Positions 9,433 to 17,745 of a stretch of 64,000 nucleotides of DNA are shown here, piece by piece. The notes beneath the pieces are model-generated. The model saw nothing but the letters and a program-made list of their open reading frames with translations, searched no databases and was not told the DNA's origin. The DNA is from Methanospirillum lacunae (GTDB taxonomy: Archaea > Halobacteriota > Methanomicrobia > Methanomicrobiales > Methanospirillaceae). The position numbers and the translations under genes are program-made. The number at the start of each line of letters is the position of its first letter. The stretch's first letter is position 1. The stretch lies in contig NZ_QGMY01000008.1 of the NCBI RefSeq assembly GCF_003173355.1, positions 248,001 to 312,000 on the forward strand, written 5' to 3'.

Positions 9433-10572
9433 ATGGAAAGAAAAAAAATAGCATACTTCTGCTGGGAATCACTCTATACGGATCGGGTAGGTGGTCTTGC
9501 TAATGCTGCTACCTATCTGGCACAGGAACTGGCAAAGAAGAATGAGGTACACTTTTTCACCCGTGGAGATGGTGACTTCACATTCGGGGGAGTTCACTAC
9601 CATACGGTCCGTCCGTATGGAAATAATGTGGTGGAATACTGCCGGAATATGAGTCATATGATGGCAGACCGGTTTCGCTCCCTTGACAGCCCACGCTTTG
9701 ACATTCTTCATTTCCATGACTGGCATGTGACCGAGGCTCTGCATCTTTTGCAGGATCGCAACACGGTATTTACCTATCATTCGACTGAATATGGTCGCAA
9801 CGGAAATCATCATGGTGACTGGTGGGAATACCACGAGATCAGTGGAAAAGAGTGGTATGCCGGTTTAATTGCAAAACAGGTGACTACTGTCTCGGGTGTT
9901 CTCAAAAATGAAGTAATGCAGTTGTATAATGTTCCTGATTGGAAAGTGCAGGTCTTTCCAAATGGGGTTGTCCCAGAACAGTTTGATGTAAGCCTTGATC
10001 AGGGAATTGTAAAACAGGAGATGGGAATTCATCCTTACGCCCCGACAGTTCTTTTTATCGGCAGGATGGCAGTTCAGAAAGGTCCGGATCTCTTTCTTGA
10101 TGCTCTGCCCCGGGTAAAAGATCGATTCTGGGGCGTCCAGGCAATAATGGCTGGAGATGGTGGGATGAGATCATGGCTTCAGGACCGCTCTTCGGCATTG
10201 GGTTTGCCAGTCCGGTTCCCCGGGTTCATAACTGATACTCAGTATGTCCGGTTGCTTGCGGCAGCAGATCTTGTTGTTATCCCGAGCAGGAATGAACCAT
10301 TTGGTATTGTGCTTCCAGAGGCATGGAGTGCAGGAAAGCCTGTGGTGGCCTGTGATGTTGGAGGCCTGCACGAAAACATTGAACAATATCATGATGGAAT
10401 ACGAACATCTGTATCTTCAGACAGTATCGCAGCAGGAATCTGCGAAGCCCTCGACAACATGGAGCGGTCACGTCGGTGGGGACGCAGTGGCAGGGCAAAG
10501 GTGTATCGCGACTTCCAATGGAATGGGATTGCAAACCGGCTGGATTCGATGTATGCCGGAGTCAATTCCTAA
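9433..10572 (+). CDS. Family 4 (GT-B) glycosyltransferase
   Basis: Cytoplasmic sugar-nucleotide-dependent glycosyltransferase of 379 residues. The N-terminal domain begins with YFCWESLYTDRVGGLANAA, the acceptor-side GG(L)A loop seen in starch/glycogen-synthase-like GT4 enzymes. The C-terminal domain has FIGRMAVQKGPD, the hinge-side nucleotide-binding segment, and the E-x7-E motif in NEPFGIVLPEA. The acceptor is unknown; glycogen-like polymer, trehalose-type or surface glycan synthesis are all possible. The ATG follows GGAGatgtcgt. The next gene, an aldehyde dehydrogenase, follows after 64 bp in the same direction. Confidence 0.88.
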   Translation: MERKKIAYFCWESLYTDRVGGLANAATYLAQELAKKNEVHFFTRGDGDFTFGGVHYHTVRPYGNNVVEYCRNMSHMMADRFRSLDSPRFDILHFHDWHVTEALHLLQDRNTVFTYHSTEYGRNGNHHGDWWEYHEISGKEWYAGLIAKQVTTVSGVLKNEVMQLYNVPDWKVQVFPNGVVPEQFDVSLDQGIVKQEMGIHPYAPTVLFIGRMAVQKGPDLFLDALPRVKDRFWGVQAIMAGDGGMRSWLQDRSSALGLPVRFPGFITDTQYVRLLAAADLVVIPSRNEPFGIVLPEAWSAGKPVVACDVGGLHENIEQYHDGIRTSVSSDSIAAGICEALDNMERSRRWGRSGRAKVYRDFQWNGIANRLDSMYAGVNS

Positions 10573-10636
10573 TATTTTTCACCCATTTTCTTCAATAGTG
10601 ACTCATCTTTTTTGCTCCTGACAACGATCCCTGATC

Positions 10637-12064
10637 ATGGATAAGCCGGTTCAGACTCCTGCTGATGAGCATGAACATTCAAATACCATTCCAGTAATCA
10701 ATCCGGCTACAGGGGAACTTGTTGGAAAAGTGAACAGCGGAACGGCTGGAGATGTGGATGCAGCAGTAACAAGTGCGTCAGAAGCGTTTCCGAAATGGGC
10801 TGTTAAGGATGGAACTGAACGTGCTAAAGTGCTTTTTGGAGCAGCCGCCCTTGTCAGAAGCAGACAAGCAGACCTTGCAAATCTTCTCACCCGGGAACAG
10901 GGAAAACCATTAAAAGAGTCTAAGAATGAGATTGCTGGATTTGCAAAAATTCTTGAATACTATGCCTCGATATCCGGGCTATTAAAAGGTGATTACGGTC
11001 ACTCTTCAGCGTATGGTCATGCGATAGTATCGAGAAATCCACTCGGCGTTTGTGGTGCTATCATCCCATGGAATGTTCCGGCAATTATCATGGGATGGAA
11101 AGTGGGTCCAGCCTTAGCATCCGGGAATGCACTCGTCCTCAAACCTGCAACAACAGCCCCACTGACCTGTATGCAACTAGTAGGATGCCTTGTTGAAGCT
11201 GGTCTTCCCGGCAATATTCTTCAGATAGTTACCGGGCCAGGCCCGGTTGTCGGTGAGGCAATAGCAGAACATCCTGATGTCCGGGCGGTCTCATTTACTG
11301 GTGAGGTTGCAACAGGTAGACGGGTTGCGTCACTGGCGGCCCCGCTCTTTAAAAGAATCACACTCGAACTTGGCGGGAGCGATCCTATGATCGTATGCAA
11401 AGATGCAGACCTTACCGTTGCAGCAAAAGGGGCAGTTGCCGGGAGATTCTTCAACTGCGGACAGACCTGTACCGCAGTAAAACGTTTATTTGTTGAATCA
11501 TCCGTAGAAGAAGAATTTGTCCACAAGCTGGAGACCCTGATCAGGTCCCTTAAAGTTGGCAACGGCCTTGGATCTGATGTTGATATGGGACCGATACACT
11601 CCCTTGCTCAACAACATCTGATATCCGGACAGATTGAACGGACCGTAGATGGTGGTTTTGGCAAGATTACAACCGGAGGAAAAGAGATAGGAGAGGGTGA
11701 CCACACAGGTTTCTTCTTTGAACCGACTCTCCTTTCTGGTCTTGATCCCGAAGCTCCTGTCATGAGAGAGGAGGTCTTTGGCCCTGTTCTTCCAGTCATG
11801 CCGTTTGATTCTCTTGATGACGCTATATCTGCTGCGAATAGCACTCAATTCGGGCTTGGCGCTTCTGTCTGGACTCATGATTCTCGTGTTATCAGCAGGG
11901 CATGCGAAGAGCTGCAGGCAGGTATCGTATGGGTAAATCAGCATCTCAAACTCCCACCTGAAGTTCCCTTTGGTGGAACAAAAGACTCTGGAATTGGCAG
12001 AGAAAACGGCCGTTATGCACTGGACCATTATCTTGAAGAGAAAACAATTCTGATAAAGCCTTGA
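10637..12064 (+). CDS. NAD(P)-dependent aldehyde dehydrogenase
   Basis: ALDH-superfamily enzyme of 475 residues that oxidises an aldehyde to the acid. Signature residues are present: Asn145 (IPWNVP), Rossmann loop FTGEVATG at 220-227, general base Glu244 (LELGG) and nucleophile Cys278 (NCGQTC). Family resemblance is to the lactaldehyde/succinate-semialdehyde group. In methanogens a lactaldehyde dehydrogenase (CofA) makes lactate for coenzyme F420, one possible role; substrate cannot be read from sequence. endonuclease IV follows after only 4 bp, suggesting cotranscription. Confidence 0.88.
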   Translation: MDKPVQTPADEHEHSNTIPVINPATGELVGKVNSGTAGDVDAAVTSASEAFPKWAVKDGTERAKVLFGAAALVRSRQADLANLLTREQGKPLKESKNEIAGFAKILEYYASISGLLKGDYGHSSAYGHAIVSRNPLGVCGAIIPWNVPAIIMGWKVGPALASGNALVLKPATTAPLTCMQLVGCLVEAGLPGNILQIVTGPGPVVGEAIAEHPDVRAVSFTGEVATGRRVASLAAPLFKRITLELGGSDPMIVCKDADLTVAAKGAVAGRFFNCGQTCTAVKRLFVESSVEEEFVHKLETLIRSLKVGNGLGSDVDMGPIHSLAQQHLISGQIERTVDGGFGKITTGGKEIGEGDHTGFFFEPTLLSGLDPEAPVMREEVFGPVLPVMPFDSLDDAISAANSTQFGLGASVWTHDSRVISRACEELQAGIVWVNQHLKLPPEVPFGGTKDSGIGRENGRYALDHYLEEKTILIKP

Positions 12065-12068
12065 TACC

Positions 12069-12926
12069 ATGGTTGTTGCAGGAGTACATGTATCAATAGC
12101 AGGATCTCTTGACCTGGCAGCGAGTCGGGCAAAAGAGCGTGGATGTGACTGTTTCCAGATATTTACGAAAAATCCCCGTGGATGGGCAGCCAAAGAGATC
12201 ACTGAAAAAGACGCTGAAGCATTCAGAAATGCTGTTTCAACTTCATCACTCTGTCCGGTCTTTGCTCATATGCCATATCTTCCAAACCTGGCTTCAGAGA
12301 AACCTGAAATGTATTGCAAATCGGTTGATGCCCTTGTGCTTGAACTAAGCCGGTGCTCTCTTTTGGGCATTCCGTATCTTGTAACTCACCTTGGTCATGC
12401 CGGGGATGATGTCAGACTTGGTCGGGACCGGGTCGTTGATGCTGTACTAAAAGCCTTTGATCAGGATATTCCTGCTGTTACTCTCCTGTTTGAGAACACC
12501 GCTGGTGAACGCAACTCGGTTGGAAGCAGACTGGAAGAGATAGCTGAAGTACTGGATAATGTGGGAGATAAAAACCACACCGGGATATGTTTTGACACCT
12601 GTCATGCATTTGCTACAGGATATGATCTGAGAACTAGTGATACGATTGCAAATGTCGCAAACCAGATAGATGATCTCTTTGGCATATCACGAATCAATCT
12701 CATCCATCTGAATGATGCAAAAGGTGAATGTGGCTCAGGCCTTGACAGGCATGAACATATTGGATGCGGGGCCATTGGGAAGCAGGGTATGGCAGCAATA
12801 CTTCACCATCCGGATTTTTGTAAAATACCGGTAATATGCGAAACACCGGTGGATGATCGGCGCGGCGACGCTGAAAATATCGCTGAAGTACGTCGCCTTG
12901 CAACATCTACCTTTCATGAACTGTAA
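12069..12926 (+). CDS. nfo: Endonuclease IV (AP endonuclease)
   Basis: Zinc-dependent enzyme that cuts 5' to abasic sites in base excision repair. Its 285 residues match the family. GVHVSIAGS starts the TIM barrel, and metal ligands are visible in FAHMPYLPN, VTHLGHAG, LLFENTAG, ICFDTCHAFA, IHLNDAKGECGSGLDRHEHI and VICETP. Starts 4 bp after the aldehyde dehydrogenase stop. Confidence 0.95.
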   Translation: MVVAGVHVSIAGSLDLAASRAKERGCDCFQIFTKNPRGWAAKEITEKDAEAFRNAVSTSSLCPVFAHMPYLPNLASEKPEMYCKSVDALVLELSRCSLLGIPYLVTHLGHAGDDVRLGRDRVVDAVLKAFDQDIPAVTLLFENTAGERNSVGSRLEEIAEVLDNVGDKNHTGICFDTCHAFATGYDLRTSDTIANVANQIDDLFGISRINLIHLNDAKGECGSGLDRHEHIGCGAIGKQGMAAILHHPDFCKIPVICETPVDDRRGDAENIAEVRRLATSTFHEL

Positions 12927-13170
12927 TTATATAGCCTTAAAAGCCTCGTCTCATTGAAATATTCGCACTTTTTTATATTTTTAATACGCTATTTCGTGCG
13001 CCCAAGCGGTTCAAAGTACCCGGCTTTTTCTGCTTTACCATGGAAAAAAGAGGTCATAAGCCGAGAACCTTATAGCCGACCGGAGGAAATCTTACTAATA
13101 TGGCGTTGGCCGGTGAAGGGGTTTATTTGAGGTCACCTCTTCCGGAAAGCGGTAATCAGGTGTAACTAAT
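12927..13170 (+). other. Leader and promoter of the beta-helix surface protein
   Basis: Contains a TATA-rich stretch near 12970-12988 and GC-richer DNA from about 13000. A 21-codon ORF (13100-13165, MALAGEGVYLRSPLPESGNQ then V and stop) lies just before the ATG at 13171; GGAGG precedes it by 14 nt, too far for a good site. Not called as a gene. Confidence 0.3.
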
Positions 13171-15462
13171 ATGAGCAGGATGGGACAGATCAGCCGGGGG
13201 GTAATCCTTCTGGTTGTCATGGGGGCACTTTTTGGGACAATGGCTGCTGCCCAGCCGATAAAAGCACCAGCGGTGATAACCACTCCCGGTGTGTATGAAC
13301 TGAGTGACGATGCCAGGGATATTACTGATATCTATGGTATCCAGATTCAGTGCTCAAATGTGGTAATAGATGGAGCTGGTCATTTCCTTGGTGGTGAGGA
13401 GCGGGAAAAGTCAGCAGGTGTGTTCGTCAATCAGTACGGCGGTTCAATAACCAATGTGACGGTGAAAAATCTCAACCTGGAAAACTGGGAGAGCGGGATT
13501 GATTATACCTATGTAAAAGGCCAGAAGGGCGATTCAAACCTCATCACCAAATGTGATATTGTGAAATGTGATGTGGGCATTCGTGTTGAATACTCAGATT
13601 ATGTCAAGGTTGAGGAGAACCAGCTCCATGACTGCTCATCGGGTGTAGTGGTTGAGGGACTATCAACAAATACTGATCTAAAGAAGAATACCATCAAGGG
13701 TTGTGGCCAGGGAATTAGTGTCACTAACTCGCAAATGACTACTATTGAAGAAAATACCATCAATACCTGCAAGGTTTATGGGGTCGAGGTTACCGATTCT
13801 GAAGGCACTATTGTAAAGAAGAATGGAATCAGCGATAATAAGTATGCAGCATTAAAGATTGAGAACTCAAAGGAATCAGAGGTTAATGGAAATACTCTTT
13901 CTCAAACTGAAGTAGGTCCAGTCCTTATTATCGGTAACGATGTCCATAATGCCGTGATCACAAATAATTACTTCAGTTCATTTGAGAACGTTCTGGTTGA
14001 TGATGTCAGCACCGACATCTCATGGAATACGACCCAGAAACCAGGCACCAACATTCTCGGTGGTCCGTATCTTGGGGGTAATTATTGGGGGTCTGCAGCC
14101 GGTGGTAAGGGATACTCAGATTCAGCGGCAGATAAAGATGGATTTGGTATTGCAGATAAGTCTTACCGGATAAATGATTACAATATCGACTATCTCCCAC
14201 TTACCCACACTACTGCAACCAAGGCTCCAGAAGAACAGGAGATAATTCCTGATGCAAATGTCACTAATACAACCCCTGATACTGCTTCTAATAAAACATC
14301 AGAACCTGAATTAACGCCTGTGAAAGATTCTGAAAAACCATCTATATCAGAAAATATTTCAACAGTCCCCTCAGTGAAGGAATCTTTGACTCCGACACCC
14401 ATGGAAAAACAGATAGAACAAAAAAATGTTACTAACGTCACAAATACTACAAAGTTTGCCAATGTGACCAATGTGACTACTATAACCCCGGTCCTGACAA
14501 TAAATGACTCAATTCTGAATAGATCCGTTGCCAATGGATATCCAACAGAAATCAGCCAGGTACTCCAGGTAGCGGGACCCGTTAATGGTTCCAATACAGT
14601 AGATGCCTTTAAAGTTGGGAACAGATCTTCACAATCTGGAGGATTGAACACCTCTTCAGTAAACCAGTCCTCTGAAAAATTGGATTTTCCTGCACAGAAT
14701 GGATACCTAGTGTTTCTGGTATCAGAGGCAGGTGGCAGGGTGATTCTGACGACCACAACGGGTTCAGAAATAAAACTCGATCCAATGCAGCAGAAGAATC
14801 TGACGGTTCCTGTTCCAGTGGGTGGGTTTGAATACACTACCTACCGTGTTGAAAAAGATGGATATACTCCGGTTTCAGGATCAATCTCACCATATCCTGG
14901 ATCAGGTCAGACAACAACGATCACAGTTTCCCTAACAAAGCACGCCTCTAATGCAACCACTCAGTCTGGACCTCAACCTATCCAAAATGGAGTAAAACAA
15001 TCGGATAAGATAAATTCTACACCAATTTCGAACACTACCGAGCCTTCAATCCAGAAAAATACTTCCGTGTCTTCAGCGAACAAGACTGAATCAGCAACTC
15101 CCTCACATGAAATCAGAAACCAGACTCCGGGTGTAGCCATCATCTCTGCTAATCAGACCCTTATACCGACCGTCAATGCCACACAGCCTCCAACTGTAAC
15201 GGTCGTGGCAAATGGTATCAATCAGACTACATCTTCACAGTTGTCTCATGTTATTGAGGCTTCGGCAGGTCCCGGAGGTTCGATCAGTCCGAATGGTTCT
15301 GTAAGTGTTGAAAATAAAGGAGCCAGTTCATTCATCGTTACAGCTGATGATTCTCATAAGATCTCATACTTGGTGATCGATGGTATCAAAACGAGTCCGA
15401 TGTCCGAATATCGGTTCATTGATGTTACCTCTAACCATACCATTATGGCAGGATTTGCCTGA
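13171..15462 (+). CDS. Secreted right-handed beta-helix (NosD-like) surface protein with PEGA domain
   Basis: Predicted exported protein of 763 residues. A signal peptide (about 1-28) ends near AAAQ. Residues 45-330 contain parallel beta-helix repeats with Asn ladders such as ITNVTVKNL and TIEENTINTC, as in NosD/periplasmic copper-binding-type repeats. A Thr/Ser/Pro/Asn-rich linker (345-505) carries many N-x-S/T sequons, consistent with archaeal glycosylation. A PEGA-like domain (about 508-590: GYLVFLVSEAGG, VEKDGYTPVSG) and a second low-complexity linker follow. The last 75 residues (ASAGPGGSISPNG and HTIMAGFA) are a bacterial InlB-type repeat fold. No C-terminal anchor is visible. The same-strand DAC gene follows after 118 bp. 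Confidence 0.82.
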   Translation: MSRMGQISRGVILLVVMGALFGTMAAAQPIKAPAVITTPGVYELSDDARDITDIYGIQIQCSNVVIDGAGHFLGGEEREKSAGVFVNQYGGSITNVTVKNLNLENWESGIDYTYVKGQKGDSNLITKCDIVKCDVGIRVEYSDYVKVEENQLHDCSSGVVVEGLSTNTDLKKNTIKGCGQGISVTNSQMTTIEENTINTCKVYGVEVTDSEGTIVKKNGISDNKYAALKIENSKESEVNGNTLSQTEVGPVLIIGNDVHNAVITNNYFSSFENVLVDDVSTDISWNTTQKPGTNILGGPYLGGNYWGSAAGGKGYSDSAADKDGFGIADKSYRINDYNIDYLPLTHTTATKAPEEQEIIPDANVTNTTPDTASNKTSEPELTPVKDSEKPSISENISTVPSVKESLTPTPMEKQIEQKNVTNVTNTTKFANVTNVTTITPVLTINDSILNRSVANGYPTEISQVLQVAGPVNGSNTVDAFKVGNRSSQSGGLNTSSVNQSSEKLDFPAQNGYLVFLVSEAGGRVILTTTTGSEIKLDPMQQKNLTVPVPVGGFEYTTYRVEKDGYTPVSGSISPYPGSGQTTTITVSLTKHASNATTQSGPQPIQNGVKQSDKINSTPISNTTEPSIQKNTSVSSANKTESATPSHEIRNQTPGVAIISANQTLIPTVNATQPPTVTVVANGINQTTSSQLSHVIEASAGPGGSISPNGSVSVENKGASSFIVTADDSHKISYLVIDGIKTSPMSEYRFIDVTSNHTIMAGFA

Positions 15463-15580
15463 ACCGGGGTTGGGTACTCAGGTATCCCCTTCTATCCCGG
15501 AGGGGGCGCTTTCCCAAAATATATCTTATAATTCAGCAAAATAAAAAAATCAGGCCTCAATACTGGGTGTTATCTTTATC

Positions 15581-16885
15581 TTGCAAAAAAACGTTATTTG
15601 TACCATGAACCCCTCTCCCTGGTATTGCATACTGTTGGTGCTCCTTCTAGCAGTATCTGCAGTTGGTCAGGGGGAGGCAGTTGACTCTTCTGGCGGGGTT
15701 GTATCAACGCAAGTCACTACACTTGCATCTCTTGAAATTCCTCCCAAAGCAACAGTCAGCACTACGGTCAAAACAACCATAGCTCCGATTCATACTAAAG
15801 AGCCTGTTATTAAACCACCTGTAGATCAGTCGTCTGTTACCCCTTCTGGTACTCCTACCCCAGAAATACCACAGGTCAAACCAACGCCAACAGGTGTAAA
15901 AGCAACAGGAACTCCGGAAGGAAAACTGACCGGAAATCTCAATGATAATGAATCAGCTTCAACTTACTTTCAGTGGGGACGGGCATATGAAGATGCAGGT
16001 GATTATTCTGCCGCTATTGAAGAGTATGACCGTGCTATTGCACGTGAACCCTATTATGCGGATGCCTGGTATCACAAGGCACTCTGTTATGAGAGTCTTG
16101 GTATGTGGGACGAGGCTTATCAGTCATATAGGTTTCTTCTGACAATAGATCCCGGGTATCCTGCAACTGCAAATAGTACGGGTATCAGAGTAAACAATAC
16201 TACTGATCATCGGCCAGTCTCTGCTCCACCTCCTCAAGGTAACCCCCTGATCTGGATTGCATCAGGAGTTGTAATTGCGGGGCTTTTTGCTGCAGGTTTT
16301 GTTCTATATCATCGAAGGAAATTCCTGGAAGCTGTGAAAACAGGTGAAATCTCTATTTCGACCCGTTCACTTCAGACAAACCCGGGACCATTTCCCGATC
16401 TAGATGCTATTGCTGCTGATGTTGAACCCTACTTTACCGGTGATCCAGAAATATTCAAAGTTGTCCTACGGCTCTCACTTGAGATAGCCCGGGAGGGGAG
16501 AGAAGGCAAGCCTGTTGGAACTGCGTTCATCCTCGGAGATAGCAATGCGGTCCTTGAACGATCAAGACAACTGATTCTGAATCCTGTTTCCGGCCATTCT
16601 GAAGAAGACCGGTTGATAACAAACCCTGATATGCGAGAGAATATCAAAGAGTTATCACTCGTTGATGGAGCGTTTGTAATACGGGAAAATGGTATTGTTG
16701 AGGCCGCCGGACGGTATATCTCTATTGATACCAGTGGAGTCACTCTGCCAAAAGGATTTGGGACCCGGCATGTTTCAGTTGCTGCTATCACCCAAGAGAC
16801 CGATTCCCTTGGAATTGTAGTGTCAGAGAGTGGTGGAGTTGTTAGAGTCTTTGCCAAAGGAAAGGTTATCGTTGAAACGATGTGA
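15581..16885 (+). CDS. Membrane TPR protein with C-terminal diadenylate cyclase (DAC/DisA_N) domain
   Basis: Predicted c-di-AMP synthase, 434 residues from a TTG start; an ATG eight codons in (15605) is an alternative. Order: signal peptide or TM (10-30), Thr/Pro linker (35-120), two TPR repeats (126-193: YFQWGRAYEDAGDYSAAIEE), transmembrane helix (223-243) followed by HRRK, then a DAC domain (275-432). DAC signatures are DGA at 362-364 in the nucleotide pocket, GTRHVS at 394-399 in place of the RHR motif, and the strand IVVSESGGVVRVF. By the positive-inside rule the TPRs lie outside and the cyclase inside the cell. Known archaeal DacZ enzymes are soluble with other N-termini, so this would be a receptor-like cyclase. 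Activity is inferred. Confidence 0.8.
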   Translation: MQKNVICTMNPSPWYCILLVLLLAVSAVGQGEAVDSSGGVVSTQVTTLASLEIPPKATVSTTVKTTIAPIHTKEPVIKPPVDQSSVTPSGTPTPEIPQVKPTPTGVKATGTPEGKLTGNLNDNESASTYFQWGRAYEDAGDYSAAIEEYDRAIAREPYYADAWYHKALCYESLGMWDEAYQSYRFLLTIDPGYPATANSTGIRVNNTTDHRPVSAPPPQGNPLIWIASGVVIAGLFAAGFVLYHRRKFLEAVKTGEISISTRSLQTNPGPFPDLDAIAADVEPYFTGDPEIFKVVLRLSLEIAREGREGKPVGTAFILGDSNAVLERSRQLILNPVSGHSEEDRLITNPDMRENIKELSLVDGAFVIRENGIVEAAGRYISIDTSGVTLPKGFGTRHVSVAAITQETDSLGIVVSESGGVVRVFAKGKVIVETM

Positions 16886-17106
16886 TCTCATTCTTGTGGC
16901 TGGCAGCGATGATCTTTCATTCCTGTTTTTAATACCATTGAAATGGTTATCAATATCTTAATCCTCATTATCCGTAATCAACGATAAATCTAGATATATT
17001 CGTTTTTGTTCTTTATCTGGTCAGATAATTAATATAACTTTTTAAGGAAGAAAAGAAAGGCATTGTCTCTGTACGTTACTGATTTCTTGTTCTTCAGAAA
17101 AAAAAA

Positions 17107-17667
17107 TTAAAAGGAGATGTCAGGTCTCTTTTCAATATCTTCCCCAGCAAATTCCAGGTACTGAAGTTTGATAAGACCCGCTAATTTCCCGATGAAGTTC
17201 GAGGGGATTGTATCCATCATGGTGTTGAATTGCTCGGCAACGTTGTTTGCTGTATACCTCTGCCTGGCGATTTCATCTTCCACCTGTTTTACCGAGTCCA
17301 TCAGGGATGTAACGGTCTGGGAAGTCTTCAGGTCTGGATAATTTTCCATAACTGCAAAGAGTCTTCCCAGCATAGAGCGCGATTCAGCCTCAATTCCTGC
17401 CAGATCTCCTGCGCCGGCAGATCCAACTGATGCACGCATAGCAGTTACCCTCTCCAGGGTATCTTTCTCAAATGCGGCATATGATTTTACTGCGCCCAGG
17501 AGTTGTTCGATCATATCAAGGCGTTTTTTAAGCGCAACCTTGATCTGTCCCAGTGTAGCCTCATGTGTGTTCTTCAGGCTGAAGAACCGGTTGTAAAGTG
17601 ATACAGCCCAGATAACAAGGCCTATTATTGCCAGTACAACGACACCGGCGACGATTAGGAGGATCAT
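17107..17667 (-). CDS. lemA: LemA family protein
   Basis: Membrane-anchored helical protein of unknown function, 186 residues. One N-terminal helix (2-25) is followed by the LemA signature YNRFFSLKN and long helices, with IVENYP-type VMENYPDLK and YTANNVAEQFNTMMDTIPSN. Divergently transcribed from the kinase gene at 17746, sharing a short promoter region. Confidence 0.92.
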   Translation of the reverse strand: MILLIVAGVVVLAIIGLVIWAVSLYNRFFSLKNTHEATLGQIKVALKKRLDMIEQLLGAVKSYAAFEKDTLERVTAMRASVGSAGAGDLAGIEAESRSMLGRLFAVMENYPDLKTSQTVTSLMDSVKQVEDEIARQRYTANNVAEQFNTMMDTIPSNFIGKLAGLIKLQYLEFAGEDIEKRPDISF

Positions 17668-17745
17668 AGAGATCAGTTATTATCATCTCCTCTAATGCGT
17701 AATATTTTACCCCTTCATTTATTTTTTCAGGGAATCGAGGTTTAC

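Noticed and set aside
11498-12202. 234-residue minus-strand frame across the ALDH and endonuclease IV genes
   Set aside because: Overlaps two well-supported genes, and its composition is unlike a protein family.
14190-14837. 215-residue open frame on the minus strand inside the beta-helix surface gene
   Set aside because: Antisense shadow of the Thr/Ser-rich linker; low-complexity Val/Thr/Ser protein and no promoter or ribosome site.
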